A stretch of DNA of 33,167 nt from Paenibacillus planticolens (GTDB taxonomy: Bacteria > Bacillota > Bacilli > Paenibacillales > NBRC-103111). The stretch lies in assembly GCF_013141725.1 (NCBI RefSeq), contig NZ_WHNZ01000044.1:1-33167 (forward strand), in the 5' to 3' direction. The position numbers and the translations under genes are program-made. Shown here piece by piece: positions 1 to 6,966 of this stretch (positions are counted from its first letter, which is position 1; each line of letters starts with the position of its first letter). The notes under the pieces were generated by a model. The model was not told where the DNA came from, did no database searches, and worked only from the letters and a program-made list of their open reading frames with translations.

Positions 1-80
1 CTCGACTGTGCTTACTCACTTGTTGTTCAGTTTTCAAAGATCAATTTCTTTCTTTTTTTCACCGCCCGTTTAGCGGCGAC
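1..80 (-). other. Leader region of an rRNA operon
   Basis: On the minus strand this stretch contains CTTTGAAAACTGAAC (complement of 25-39), a string typical of the untranslated leader and spacer of bacillar rRNA transcripts. It is preceded by GTCGCCGCTAAACGG (around 66-80), which sits directly after a candidate promoter. No mature rRNA sequence is visible, so the 16S gene, if present, starts beyond the left edge and runs leftward. The ygxA-like gene beside it agrees with the Bacillus order perR-ygzB-ygxA-rrn. The assignment is inferred from this motif and synteny. Confidence 0.65.
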
Positions 81-86
81 TTTTAT

Positions 87-116
87 AATATATCACATCT
101 AGGCTAATCAATGCAA
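87..116 (-). promoter_or_regulatory. Candidate rRNA promoter P2 (proximal)
   Basis: On the minus strand, TTGCAT (111-116) is followed after 18 nt by TATATT (87-92), or slightly further on by TATTAT. The flanks are AT-rich. The first transcribed bases would be GTCGCCGCTAAA, which also occur after the distal promoter P1. Two tandem promoters are usual for bacillar rRNA operons. Confidence 0.5.
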
Positions 117-205
117 GCTTTTTTTATTTTTTCTTTTTTCTTGCTTCGCTTACACCTTGTACTTCATTAGCTTATCGTGCGAACCGTTTTTAGCGGCGAG
201 AGTTA

Positions 206-234
206 ATTTATCATAGAATTCCATTCAAAGTCAA
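206..234 (-). promoter_or_regulatory. Candidate rRNA promoter P1 (distal)
   Basis: On the minus strand, TTGACT (229-234) is followed after exactly 17 nt by ATAAAT (206-211), close to a sigma-A consensus. Downstream is CTCGCCGCTAAAAACGG (around 184-200), nearly the same as the sequence following P2. It lies between the ygxA-like terminator and P2. Confidence 0.6.
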
Positions 235-250
235 GCAATAAATTTAAAAT

Positions 251-280
251 AAAAAAAGAACCAGAATAACATCTGATTCT
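251..280 (-). terminator. Terminator of the ygxA-like gene
   Basis: On the minus strand a 9-bp stem (AGAATCAGA with TCTGGTTCT, one G-U pair) with a short loop is followed by seven T residues. It starts about 15 nt after the stop codon and insulates this gene from the rRNA promoters. Confidence 0.8.
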
Positions 281-295
281 CACTAAGTTTTACCG

Positions 296-1165
296 TCATA
301 TGCTTGTATATCGCAGCTCGATTTCTGAAGCTTCCTCATCGAAAAGAATAGCCACTTCTTTGATCAAACCTTTTTTGACGAGCTTGTTTAGCAATAGAGG
401 CAGCTCTGTTTTTATTTCTATTAATTGAGCATGCTGTTGAAGTTCATCCGAACTCAGTGCCTTATCGGTTTCTTTGAGCACTTGAATAAATGCTTCGCAG
501 CATCTCTCCATTTTAGACATAACCGAAAACTCACAGGCAAGCAATACAAGCTGAACCCGTTGTTTCAACGTCTCCTTGCTCATCGTCAATTCCTCATACA
601 GCTTGTACACCCCTGGATTTATCGCGCGGATCTGCCTCCATACGGTAATTTCCGGATGGTAGCCATCCTCAATAATGACAATGCGGGCCCAGTGATGCAA
701 GGCTTCTAAAACGTTATTATATGCATCGAGCAAATGATCATCGAGGATATACTCTTTGCTTTGAAGATATTTGCGCAGGAAAAGAGAGAACTCAACGAGA
801 AGCTTATGCTCACGCAGATCAGCCGGGAATTCAAGTATGCGATGGCGCAGCCCTTCTAAATACGTATTGTGATCCAGAAGTATCTCCCCTTTTAGCAGCC
901 AGTGAAGGATATTTCGGTTGTGACCTTGACGTATCCATTGTTCAATGGAGGAGGGATCAACCCACCTTTCTTGTATCCGAGAATCGTCTCTTATATAATT
1001 AGCAGTATGATTGTTCAGGCTCAGGTCGTTCGTAACGATAAGCAGAAGTGTATCAAAGCCATCTGTCAGTGAGGGAAGTTGCTTAGGATTATCTACCGCC
1101 ATGACGCTAATGATCCGCTTGTCATTTCGGAACTTAAGCAAAAACTGCTCTTTATCGATTCCCAT
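296..1165 (-). CDS. YgxA-like nucleotidyltransferase-like protein
   Basis: A 289-residue soluble protein that I match, by sequence and position, to the YgxA family found beside rRNA operons in Bacillus. Its members are annotated only as nucleotidyltransferase-like, and no biochemical role is established to my knowledge. The N-terminal ~110 residues, with LPSLTDGFDTLLLIV followed by a WI-rich stretch, would correspond to a degenerate nucleotidyltransferase fold. The remainder is helical, with a C-terminal segment ending in LLLNKLVKKGLIKEV that resembles a winged helix. The ATG start (1163-1165) has a modest AGGAGC site 11 nt upstream. The gene is divergent from ygzB, across about 120 bp, and ends in its own terminator. 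I see no clear catalytic GS...DxD motif, so activity is uncertain. Confidence 0.7.
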   Translation of the reverse strand: MGIDKEQFLLKFRNDKRIISVMAVDNPKQLPSLTDGFDTLLLIVTNDLSLNNHTANYIRDDSRIQERWVDPSSIEQWIRQGHNRNILHWLLKGEILLDHNTYLEGLRHRILEFPADLREHKLLVEFSLFLRKYLQSKEYILDDHLLDAYNNVLEALHHWARIVIIEDGYHPEITVWRQIRAINPGVYKLYEELTMSKETLKQRVQLVLLACEFSVMSKMERCCEAFIQVLKETDKALSSDELQQHAQLIEIKTELPLLLNKLVKKGLIKEVAILFDEEASEIELRYTSI

Positions 1166-1287
1166 GGGTGTCCAAAGCTCCTGTCTCCAATTGTTTATAT
1201 CTTATTTCTACAACACAAGAGGAGTTTCCTGCTGTATTCTGTGACAAATCATACAAAACTGATAGCAAATTATGGGGGGAACTACAC

Positions 1288-1692
1288 GTGCGTTTCAGAT
1301 CAAGTAAAGTTAACGAATTTCGCTTGTGGGGTCTTGCGCTAACGATGGGCGGCATGCTGCTTATGATTATAGGTTTAGCGGGGATCGTTTTTGACTGGGG
1401 AAAAGCAGGTCGTATCATAGCTGTCATCTTTATGATTATCGGGATGGTTTCCATGTTGGTTAGTATGGGTATCTACTTCTGGGCTGGCATGCTCTCCACG
1501 TCAGCGATTGCTCTGGATTGTCCGGAATGCGGAAGAAGAACGAAAATGCTGGGAAAAACGGATCGCTGCATGTTCTGTAAAACGATACTCACAGTTGATC
1601 CTCAGTTCCAACCTACAGCCGAGAACGAAACAGCCGCCGGACAAGCCGTTCCAATCGAACCGAACAGAGATCATGAGCATAAGCCTCATTAA
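1288..1692 (+). CDS. ygzB: YgzB-family (DUF2614) zinc-ribbon membrane protein
   Basis: A 134-residue protein with two hydrophobic membrane segments (about residues 12-32 and 41-62). After them comes a zinc-ribbon: CPECGRRTKMLG, then CMFCKTILTVD. This is the layout of Bacillus YgzB, whose function is unknown. I chose the GTG at 1288 because GGGGGGA lies 7 nt upstream and the family N-terminus (short basic stretch, then TM1) begins there; an in-frame extension back to 1168 lacks homology and an RBS. It is divergent from the ygxA-like gene, matching the perR-ygzB-ygxA order of Bacillus, though here it is on the opposite strand to perR. The C-terminal 25 residues are polar and low in conservation. 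Confidence 0.85.
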   Translation: MRFRSSKVNEFRLWGLALTMGGMLLMIIGLAGIVFDWGKAGRIIAVIFMIIGMVSMLVSMGIYFWAGMLSTSAIALDCPECGRRTKMLGKTDRCMFCKTILTVDPQFQPTAENETAAGQAVPIEPNRDHEHKPH

Positions 1693-1704
1693 AAGCGTAA
1701 GACC

Positions 1705-1740
1705 AAAAAAGCCGTCCCCTTTTTGAGGGTTCGGCTTTTT
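1705..1740. terminator. Bidirectional terminator between ygzB and the GH18 gene
   Basis: An inverted repeat, AAAAAGCCG..CCC with GGG..CGGCTTTTT around a short T-rich loop, has A- and T-runs on opposite sides. It can therefore serve both convergent genes; it lies 13 nt past one stop codon and 7 nt from the other. Confidence 0.85.
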
Positions 1741-1746
1741 CTGATC

Positions 1747-3459
1747 TTACGGTGCTGCCGGAGATAATCCATCCTGGATCACTTTCCACATCGATGATTG
1801 CTCAAAGCCTCTTCGCCAAGTGGCCACTCCGGCCAAGTCGTACTTTTTGACGAGATCAAGCCGTGCTTTGATCGAGGTTTCATCCTCCAACCAAATGCGA
1901 ATAAGCTTTTCGCCGTCTTTGTACTCCACATAGTTTTGTCCGGTATCCGGCAGAAACACAGGGGTTAACTTTTTATCTTTGATGATGGCCTGAGCGGCCT
2001 CCATGGTTAAAGTTTTGGAAGTGGCCGTCAGTTTGCCGTTTTTCATCTCTTCTGTCCATTGTCGCGTATAATATGGCACACCCAATACCAGTTTGGAAGG
2101 CGGAACCTTATCCGCGTTCAAAATCTGAGACACGGAGCGTTCCGTCCATGGCAATGAGGACACGGAGCCTGACTTGGGACTGGTCGCCCAATATTCGTCA
2201 TAGGCCATGACCATCATATAATCAACCACTTCGGCAAGCGCTGGACGGTCATAGAACACCGACCACATCTCATTGGTGGATTTGGGAGTTACATCAATGG
2301 ACACGGCTAAGCCCTGTTCATGCATAAAAGGAGTCATTTCCCGGACGAACTGGACGAGATTATCTTTATCTTTGAGATAAACGTTTTCGAAATCGATATT
2401 GATGCCTTGCAGTTTATACGTCTGTGCAAAACCAAGCAATTGTTTGATTACTTTCATACGGCGATCATAGGTCGATAACACTTTATTGGTCACATCAGGA
2501 TCAAAACCGTTGCTGAACAACGCCCAAACCTGATAACCGCGGGATTGCGCCCATTTGACGTAAGACGCGTCGGCTAAGTTTTTAAGGCGTCCTTCTCCGT
2601 CAGCCAGCGAGAACCAAGTCGGACTGACGACTTGCAAACCCGGCATATCGCCAAGTTTGGTTGTATCGGGATTTTTGGTGATTACGTGTTCCCAAGTCAT
2701 ATTCAACTTACCGGCAGGAGGCTTCCAAGGCACATAGGTTGATGTTTGCTCCTGAACGGGAATCGTTTCTTCATGATCGATCGTAATGTCCGATTTACGA
2801 ACATAGCCAATCTGTCCGGTTTGCTGCTGAACCCGATACCATTCTTCCTCTTCCCCAAGCAGCATCACCTGCTCATCTACCGCAAGACTGGAGAGAAACG
2901 GCGCTTTAATCGAGGCAAAGGTACGCAGCTGCGCTTCTTTGGAGGCCGCATGTTTTCCCCATTTGAGCACTTCCCCTTTTTTGAATAACAGAACGGCGCC
3001 CGATTTCTCAGATTCCCTGATTTCAAAAGGATACAGCTCGCGCAGCGGCTCTATAGGCACATAAATGTCGTTTCCTTTCTTCTCAACTGGAAAAGACAGG
3101 GTAATCGGCTTCTCGTTCATCAATGCCGAAAGTTCAGTCGTCTTTAACCGCAGCACTTTATCTTTGGTTGTGATGATGACGGAATCACTGCTTTTTTCAT
3201 ATATGATAGAAGGGTCGATCCACTCTTGAATGAGCTCGAGAGGAAGCTTTAGTCCCTCTTTTTCACCAATCGCGCTTAACTTATAATAATTCCCTTGATA
3301 AAAGACCGGCTTGCTTAATTCATGATATTCGGTATCTACTTTCGTACGATTCGGTGCAAGCTGCTCCCATACATAGGTAGCCGCACCCGCGGCGAACATG
3401 CCGATAAACAGTGAACAGATAAGGAGGATTTTCTTCGACGATCTTTTGCGCTGCTGCAA
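1747..3459 (-). CDS. Membrane-anchored SH3/GH18 glycosidase (YaaH/YdhD-like)
   Basis: A 570-residue cell-envelope protein. A basic N-terminus and one membrane segment (about 8-30) act as an uncleaved anchor or signal. Residues ~35-165 resemble the copper-amine-oxidase-N-like 'stalk' domain common in Paenibacillus exoproteins. Residues ~175-230 look like a bacterial SH3 domain (EEEEWYRVQQQTGQIGYVRK). From ~255 to the end is a glycoside hydrolase family 18 barrel. It has the catalytic strand GINIDFENV (the Asp and Glu of DxxDxDxE are present), MAYDEYW, and the terminal tryptophan strand GVATWRRGFE. Relatives such as YaaH act on spore or vegetative peptidoglycan; the substrate here is inferred. 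The TTG start at 3459 has AAAGGAAG 7 nt upstream, whereas an upstream GTG at 3507 overlaps its own Shine-Dalgarno. The gene sits between perR and ygzB. Confidence 0.87.
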   Translation of the reverse strand: MQQRKRSSKKILLICSLFIGMFAAGAATYVWEQLAPNRTKVDTEYHELSKPVFYQGNYYKLSAIGEKEGLKLPLELIQEWIDPSIIYEKSSDSVIITTKDKVLRLKTTELSALMNEKPITLSFPVEKKGNDIYVPIEPLRELYPFEIRESEKSGAVLLFKKGEVLKWGKHAASKEAQLRTFASIKAPFLSSLAVDEQVMLLGEEEEWYRVQQQTGQIGYVRKSDITIDHEETIPVQEQTSTYVPWKPPAGKLNMTWEHVITKNPDTTKLGDMPGLQVVSPTWFSLADGEGRLKNLADASYVKWAQSRGYQVWALFSNGFDPDVTNKVLSTYDRRMKVIKQLLGFAQTYKLQGINIDFENVYLKDKDNLVQFVREMTPFMHEQGLAVSIDVTPKSTNEMWSVFYDRPALAEVVDYMMVMAYDEYWATSPKSGSVSSLPWTERSVSQILNADKVPPSKLVLGVPYYTRQWTEEMKNGKLTATSKTLTMEAAQAIIKDKKLTPVFLPDTGQNYVEYKDGEKLIRIWLEDETSIKARLDLVKKYDLAGVATWRRGFEQSSMWKVIQDGLSPAAP

Positions 3460-3583
3460 GTTTTCACTTCCTTTATGCGATATAAAAAGAAAAAAACGCG
3501 CTCTCACCTCCCGTTAATACGAGAAGGTTCGATCACGTTTTATTATACAACATAGATACAGGTAATGAGGAATTCTGCGAAAG

Positions 3584-4018
3584 TTAATGCTTGGTAACCC
3601 CTGCGCAATCCGGGCAGACACCATAGACCTCTAACCGATAACCGCCAACCTGAAAACCGGTTTGTCCGGCGGCGGTATGCTCAATATCATGAAGAGGCGG
3701 GTATTCAAAGTCCGCAATCTTGCCGCATACTTCGCAAACCGCATGGTAATGATCGGTCATATCCGCATCAAAGCGACTCGAGCTGTCTCCATAAGTCAGT
3801 TCCCGAACGAGTCCCGATTCAATAAAAACTTTAAGATTATTGTAAACAGTCGCTACGCTCATGTTAGGAAATTTGGATTCAAGGGACTTGTAAATATCAT
3901 CTGCTGTCGGATGCGTCATGGAATCCAGCAAATAGGACAAAATCGCATGACGTTGAGGCGTCATTCGAACACCTGTTGTTTTCAATTTAGCTAAAGCCTG
4001 TTCTAATTGTGCTGCCAT
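3584..4018 (-). CDS. perR: PerR, peroxide-sensing Fur-family repressor
   Basis: A 144-residue Fur-family regulator. A winged helix occupies residues ~1-82, with recognition segment NMSVATVYNNLKVF, followed by a dimerisation and metal domain. All known B. subtilis PerR ligands are found one residue earlier: regulatory His36, Asp84, His90, His92 and Asp103, and structural-zinc Cys95, Cys98, Cys135 and Cys138. In PerR, iron-catalysed oxidation of two of these histidines releases DNA and derepresses peroxide defence genes. Together with the conserved neighbourhood this makes PerR much more likely than Fur or Zur. The ATG at 4018 is preceded by GGGTGGTG; an upstream GTG four codons earlier would overlap that site. 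A good sigma-A promoter lies just upstream. Confidence 0.95.
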   Translation of the reverse strand: MAAQLEQALAKLKTTGVRMTPQRHAILSYLLDSMTHPTADDIYKSLESKFPNMSVATVYNNLKVFIESGLVRELTYGDSSSRFDADMTDHYHAVCEVCGKIADFEYPPLHDIEHTAAGQTGFQVGGYRLEVYGVCPDCAGVTKH

Positions 4019-4060
4019 GTAACACACCACCCGCTGTTAGTCAATAAAACCTTACATTAC

Positions 4061-4090
4061 ATTGTACGTGTGGTCATTCCCTTTTGTCAA
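4061..4090 (-). promoter_or_regulatory. perR promoter
   Basis: On the minus strand, TTGACA (4085-4090) is separated by 18 nt from TACAAT (4061-4066), about 43 nt before the perR start codon. I looked for a PerR box (TTATAAT-N-ATTATAA) here; the TTACATTACATTGTA overlapping the -10 matches it only weakly. Confidence 0.75.
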
Positions 4091-4115
4091 TCATGGTTGA
4101 TGGATTCGCAGCAGG

Positions 4116-4700
4116 TCAGTGCTTATTTTTACGTGAATCAAGGACATAAAGCGCCAAACCTCCAAGAACGAGGGCAATAGACCCCATATACGAGCCCATA
4201 AAATCAAAGAGTCCGGTAACCCACCGCGGCTTATTGCTTAAAAGAAAGAACAGCACACCGGCAACGACGAGAAGCACACCCATGTTGGTGCCTTTGATCA
4301 GCTTCTGTAAAGGATCTTGGAACTCATGGTCATAAGACCCTGCAACATCGCCCAGCTCATTGCGCCGGTTCACGTAATCCGTAATTTGAAGAGCATCAAA
4401 GAGGTTATAGAAATAAATCACTGGAATAAATAAAGCAAATAGGGTAACGGCCGGTACGCTTGTATGCTCCTGAGAAGCTAGCGATGTAATGATAAAAATA
4501 TCAAGGATCAACATCATCATCAGAAATACGCCGCGCTGCATGAGCCCTAAGTAAAAGTGTCCAGTTCCCGGGACAATGAACGATAATACCCCTGCAACCC
4601 ACTTGCGCTTCCTAGGTATAGGATAATAAGGCGCATAATTCGGATAGGAAGAATCCGTTGTATACGGGGGGATATGCGAACTGTCTTTTGGTATATGCAT
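4116..4700 (-). CDS. Polytopic membrane protein, TM2-like, in the sigma-factor operon
   Basis: A 194-residue integral membrane protein of unknown function. A Pro/Tyr-rich cytosolic N-tail (1-27) leads into about five hydrophobic segments. The first carries GVLSFIVPGTGHFYLG, a pattern shared with TM2/DUF5683-type proteins. A charged linker (about 105-130, ELGDVAGSYDHEFQDPLQKL) precedes the last two segments, which resemble the paired helices of LiaF-type membrane domains. The ATG at 4700 follows GGAGG at 8-nt spacing; a start nine codons earlier would overlap the anti-sigma stop codon but lacks an RBS. It is the third gene of an operon with the sigma factor and anti-sigma, 23 bp downstream, so a role in the same envelope-stress circuit is a reasonable inference. 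Confidence 0.65.
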   Translation of the reverse strand: MHIPKDSSHIPPYTTDSSYPNYAPYYPIPRKRKWVAGVLSFIVPGTGHFYLGLMQRGVFLMMMLILDIFIITSLASQEHTSVPAVTLFALFIPVIYFYNLFDALQITDYVNRRNELGDVAGSYDHEFQDPLQKLIKGTNMGVLLVVAGVLFFLLSNKPRWVTGLFDFMGSYMGSIALVLGGLALYVLDSRKNKH

Positions 4701-4723
4701 GTGAAAGGCCTCCGATCCTCTTG

Positions 4724-5032
4724 TCATAATCGCTCAGATAAATGCTGCAAATACGTTGTGATTTTAATGATTCCCAAATCAATATTCATGATTTTGTGAA
4801 TGATTCCAGTTTGGAAAAGGAACACGGTTGCTGCCGTTGCAACGAAGCCGTTGAACCAAGCTTTCCGTCGGTACATCTGCATGCCCGTTTGCGGCTGGGG
4901 AATCTCATCCCTTTGGACAGCGCGCATGATACGTTCCGTCAGCAAGGGGCTTGGTTCATGCAGCGGCAGCTCGTCTAACAGCTTATTTAGGCGCTGCGTG
5001 AGCCGGATGTCTTCCTGCTGTTTGGGATTCAT
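4724..5032 (-). CDS. Probable single-pass anti-sigma factor
   Basis: A 102-residue protein whose N-terminal ~55 residues are charged and helical (RLNKLLDELPLHEPSPLLTE). One hydrophobic helix at about 62-80 (FNGFVATAATVFLFQTGI) could span the membrane, leaving a short outside tail. No HxxxCxxC zinc anti-sigma motif is present. The anti-sigma role rests on position: it overlaps the 3' end of the ECF sigma gene by 50 bp in another frame, the usual arrangement for a cognate pair. The ATG is supported by GGAGG 9 nt upstream, inside the sigma gene. Translational coupling is likely. Confidence 0.65.
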   Translation of the reverse strand: MNPKQQEDIRLTQRLNKLLDELPLHEPSPLLTERIMRAVQRDEIPQPQTGMQMYRRKAWFNGFVATAATVFLFQTGIIHKIMNIDLGIIKITTYLQHLSERL

Positions 5033-5585
5033 GCGAATTCACCTCCAACCATTTTTCTTTGAGCATCGCTTTTCCCCGGTATAGTCTGGTTTCGAGCGTT
5101 TTCAGGGGCAGCCCTGTGGCTTCGGACATCTCCTGGTACGAGAGCTGCTTATAATGATACAGAAACATGATTAATCTGTATTTGTCCGGAAGCTCGGATA
5201 ACAGCCCCTGCATCCGTTCTTGCTCGTCTTTCAACAGCGCGATTTCTTCGGGCTGCTCCCTGCTGTCTGTGAACCAGCCCTTCATCTTATCGAGCAGCGC
5301 TTCATAGGGCTTGCGCTTCTGTGAACGCCGAAAGTCAGTCACTAGATTCGTCGTCATGCGGTATAACCAAGTCGTGAACTTCGCATCCCCTCGAAAATGG
5401 GATAAGGAACGAAACAGCTTGACGAACACATCCTGGGTTAAGTCTTCAGCAGTTTCCTTGTGCCCTACCATTCGGTATATAAGCGTATAGATATAGCTTT
5501 TGTGCCGCTCTACCAATATACGATAAGCATCGGAATGACCTTGACGGACCCGATCGATCAGCTGCTCATCCGTCAAATTGTCCAT
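4983..5585 (-). CDS. ECF-type RNA polymerase sigma factor
   Basis: A 200-residue group 4 (ECF) sigma-70. Region 2 spans about 20-90, with the core-binding and -10 segment ETAEDLTQDVFVKLFRSLSH followed by FTTWLYRMTTNLVTDFRR. Region 4 spans about 120-180, with LPDKYRLIMFLYHYKQLSYQ and the helix-turn-helix LPLKTLETRLYRGKAMLKEK. Region 3 is absent, as expected. I chose the ATG at 5585, seven codons inside the longest frame, because AAAGGGGGAAGG precedes it and lies inside the longer version. The downstream anti-sigma and membrane protein complete a membrane-controlled module. The signal sensed cannot be read from the sequence. Confidence 0.93.
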   Translation of the reverse strand: MDNLTDEQLIDRVRQGHSDAYRILVERHKSYIYTLIYRMVGHKETAEDLTQDVFVKLFRSLSHFRGDAKFTTWLYRMTTNLVTDFRRSQKRKPYEALLDKMKGWFTDSREQPEEIALLKDEQERMQGLLSELPDKYRLIMFLYHYKQLSYQEMSEATGLPLKTLETRLYRGKAMLKEKWLEVNSHESQTAGRHPAHAAPK

Positions 5586-5646
5586 GCCCCGCCTTCCCCC
5601 TTTCATTTCGTCTTAACACTTAGACGCTTCTCGCGGAAGGACCCCT

Positions 5647-6354
5647 TCAATTTTTACTTTTTTCTATGGTAACGCCGCTAACGCCTTCGATTTGATTGAT
5701 GCCTTCTAGTACGGAGACAATGATGGACGGTTTAGGAATGGTGACATGAAATGTAATTTGAACGTGATTCGGCTTGTTCGGATTCTCTTGCTCCTCTAAA
5801 GTGATTTTGCGAATATCCACTTTCTCTTTGCCTAAAAGGGTAGTGACCAGCCCGAGTGTCCCCGGTTGGTCGACTGCCTGAATTTTGAGAATGCGTATTT
5901 TCTTCCCGTTAAAAAACTTATGTTCCACTTTGTTCAGGATCCACAAGGAGATTAGCACCATGAAGCAAGCCAAAACGGCCGGATAATAGAATCCTGCCCC
6001 GACGGCAAGCCCAATCCCCGCCACAACCCAAAGGGATGCCGCAGTCGTCAGTCCCGTAATGGACCGCCCGTTAAAAATAATCGTTCCGGCGCCCAGGAAG
6101 CCGATACCGCTGATAACTTGCGCCGCTAGACGCGAAGGATCGAGACGAACATTGACTTCATTGACAAAAGCGCTAAATCCATACATGGAAAGCAGCATGA
6201 CCAAGGCTGACCCCACACAGACCAAAATATGCGTGCGAAGCCCTGCGGCATGAGAGCTCACTTCCCGTTCAAACCCGATTAAACCGCCAAGAAAAAGCGC
6301 CAATACTAGCCGTATGGTGACATGAATTTGATCTATGACCCATGGATTACTCAC
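5647..6354 (-). CDS. MgtC/SapB-family membrane protein with C-terminal ACT-like domain
   Basis: A 235-residue protein. The first ~145 residues hold about five membrane helices with MgtC-family signatures: FLGGLIGFERE, AGLRTHILVCVGSAL, GIGFLGAGTIIF and GLTTAASLWVVAGIGLAVG. The C-terminal ~80 residues (KIRILKIQAVDQPGTLGLV onwards) form an ACT-like domain. MgtC relatives are linked to survival at low magnesium and regulation of membrane ATPases or transport; the substrate, if any, is unknown. The start is a GTG at 6354 with AAGGAGG upstream at about 9-nt spacing. It lies 57 bp after the GNAT gene and about 60 bp before the sigma gene, so it may be cotranscribed with either. No terminator is evident between them. 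Confidence 0.88.
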   Translation of the reverse strand: MSNPWVIDQIHVTIRLVLALFLGGLIGFEREVSSHAAGLRTHILVCVGSALVMLLSMYGFSAFVNEVNVRLDPSRLAAQVISGIGFLGAGTIIFNGRSITGLTTAASLWVVAGIGLAVGAGFYYPAVLACFMVLISLWILNKVEHKFFNGKKIRILKIQAVDQPGTLGLVTTLLGKEKVDIRKITLEEQENPNKPNHVQITFHVTIPKPSIIVSVLEGINQIEGVSGVTIEKSKN

Positions 6355-6411
6355 AAGGAACCGCCTCCTTCTAGACGTGGAGAGTTTATTGTATCAAGAC
6401 TGTAAAAAGCG

Positions 6412-6894
6412 TTAACGGCTTGCCACCGGCCGCTCAAATGTGGTTAAAGAAACGCCGGGAGGAACGGTGAATACCCGCTTCGCTATAAAATCAAAGCTTT
6501 GATACAGCTGGATAGCCGGTAAATTGTCCGTTCCGGTCGAGACGACAAAAAGCTGCGCGCCATTATTTTCTTGCTCTTGTAGTATATGTTGCAGCAACGC
6601 TCTAGCAATTCCGCGCCGAAAAAAATTCGGATGGACCATCATCCGGCAAATCGTAATAACACAGCCTTCACGGGAGTAGGAAATGGCGCCAACCAACTTG
6701 CGCTCATCCGCTTCTTGAACGTAATAGCCGTAGAACGTTTCCTCAGCCTCGCGAATGGACTGGATGCCGTCCTTTAGCGGAGGGATGTCATCAAAGCCGA
6801 TCAGATCTGCTTCCACGCGGTAAGAAGCGATTTGTAGCGCCAACAGATGCAAGATGTCTTCATTGGTATGTAATGAAAGCGGCTGTATGAACAT
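6412..6894 (-). CDS. GNAT-family N-acetyltransferase
   Basis: A 160-residue single-domain acetyltransferase. Acetyl-CoA binding is indicated by motif A, MMVHPNFFRRGIARALLQHI (the R-R-G-x-A pyrophosphate loop), and by the C-terminal strand-helix NLPAIQLYQSFDFIAKRVF. The acceptor substrate is not recognisable. The ATG at 6894 follows GAGGAGG; the longer reading frame upstream runs through the gatB terminator hairpin and is rejected. It lies downstream of gatB but is separated by that terminator, so it is transcribed by readthrough or by a promoter I cannot identify. Confidence 0.85.
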   Translation of the reverse strand: MFIQPLSLHTNEDILHLLALQIASYRVEADLIGFDDIPPLKDGIQSIREAEETFYGYYVQEADERKLVGAISYSREGCVITICRMMVHPNFFRRGIARALLQHILQEQENNGAQLFVVSTGTDNLPAIQLYQSFDFIAKRVFTVPPGVSLTTFERPVASR

Positions 6895-6924
6895 GCAGAA
6901 GCCTCCTCGATCGATGTTATATGT

Positions 6925-6960
6925 AAAAAAAAGTGGCGACCGCCAAGGGTTCACCACTTT
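6925..6960 (-). terminator. Terminator of the gatCAB operon
   Basis: On the minus strand the arms AAAGTGG and CCACTTT enclose a 17-nt loop and run into a stretch of eight T residues. It begins 7 nt after the gatB stop codon. Confidence 0.85.
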
Positions 6961-6966
6961 ACTTTA

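Noticed and set aside
4051..4066. PerR box at the perR promoter
   Set aside because: The AT-rich TTACATTACATTGTA matches the PerR consensus only in its left half, too weak to call by eye.
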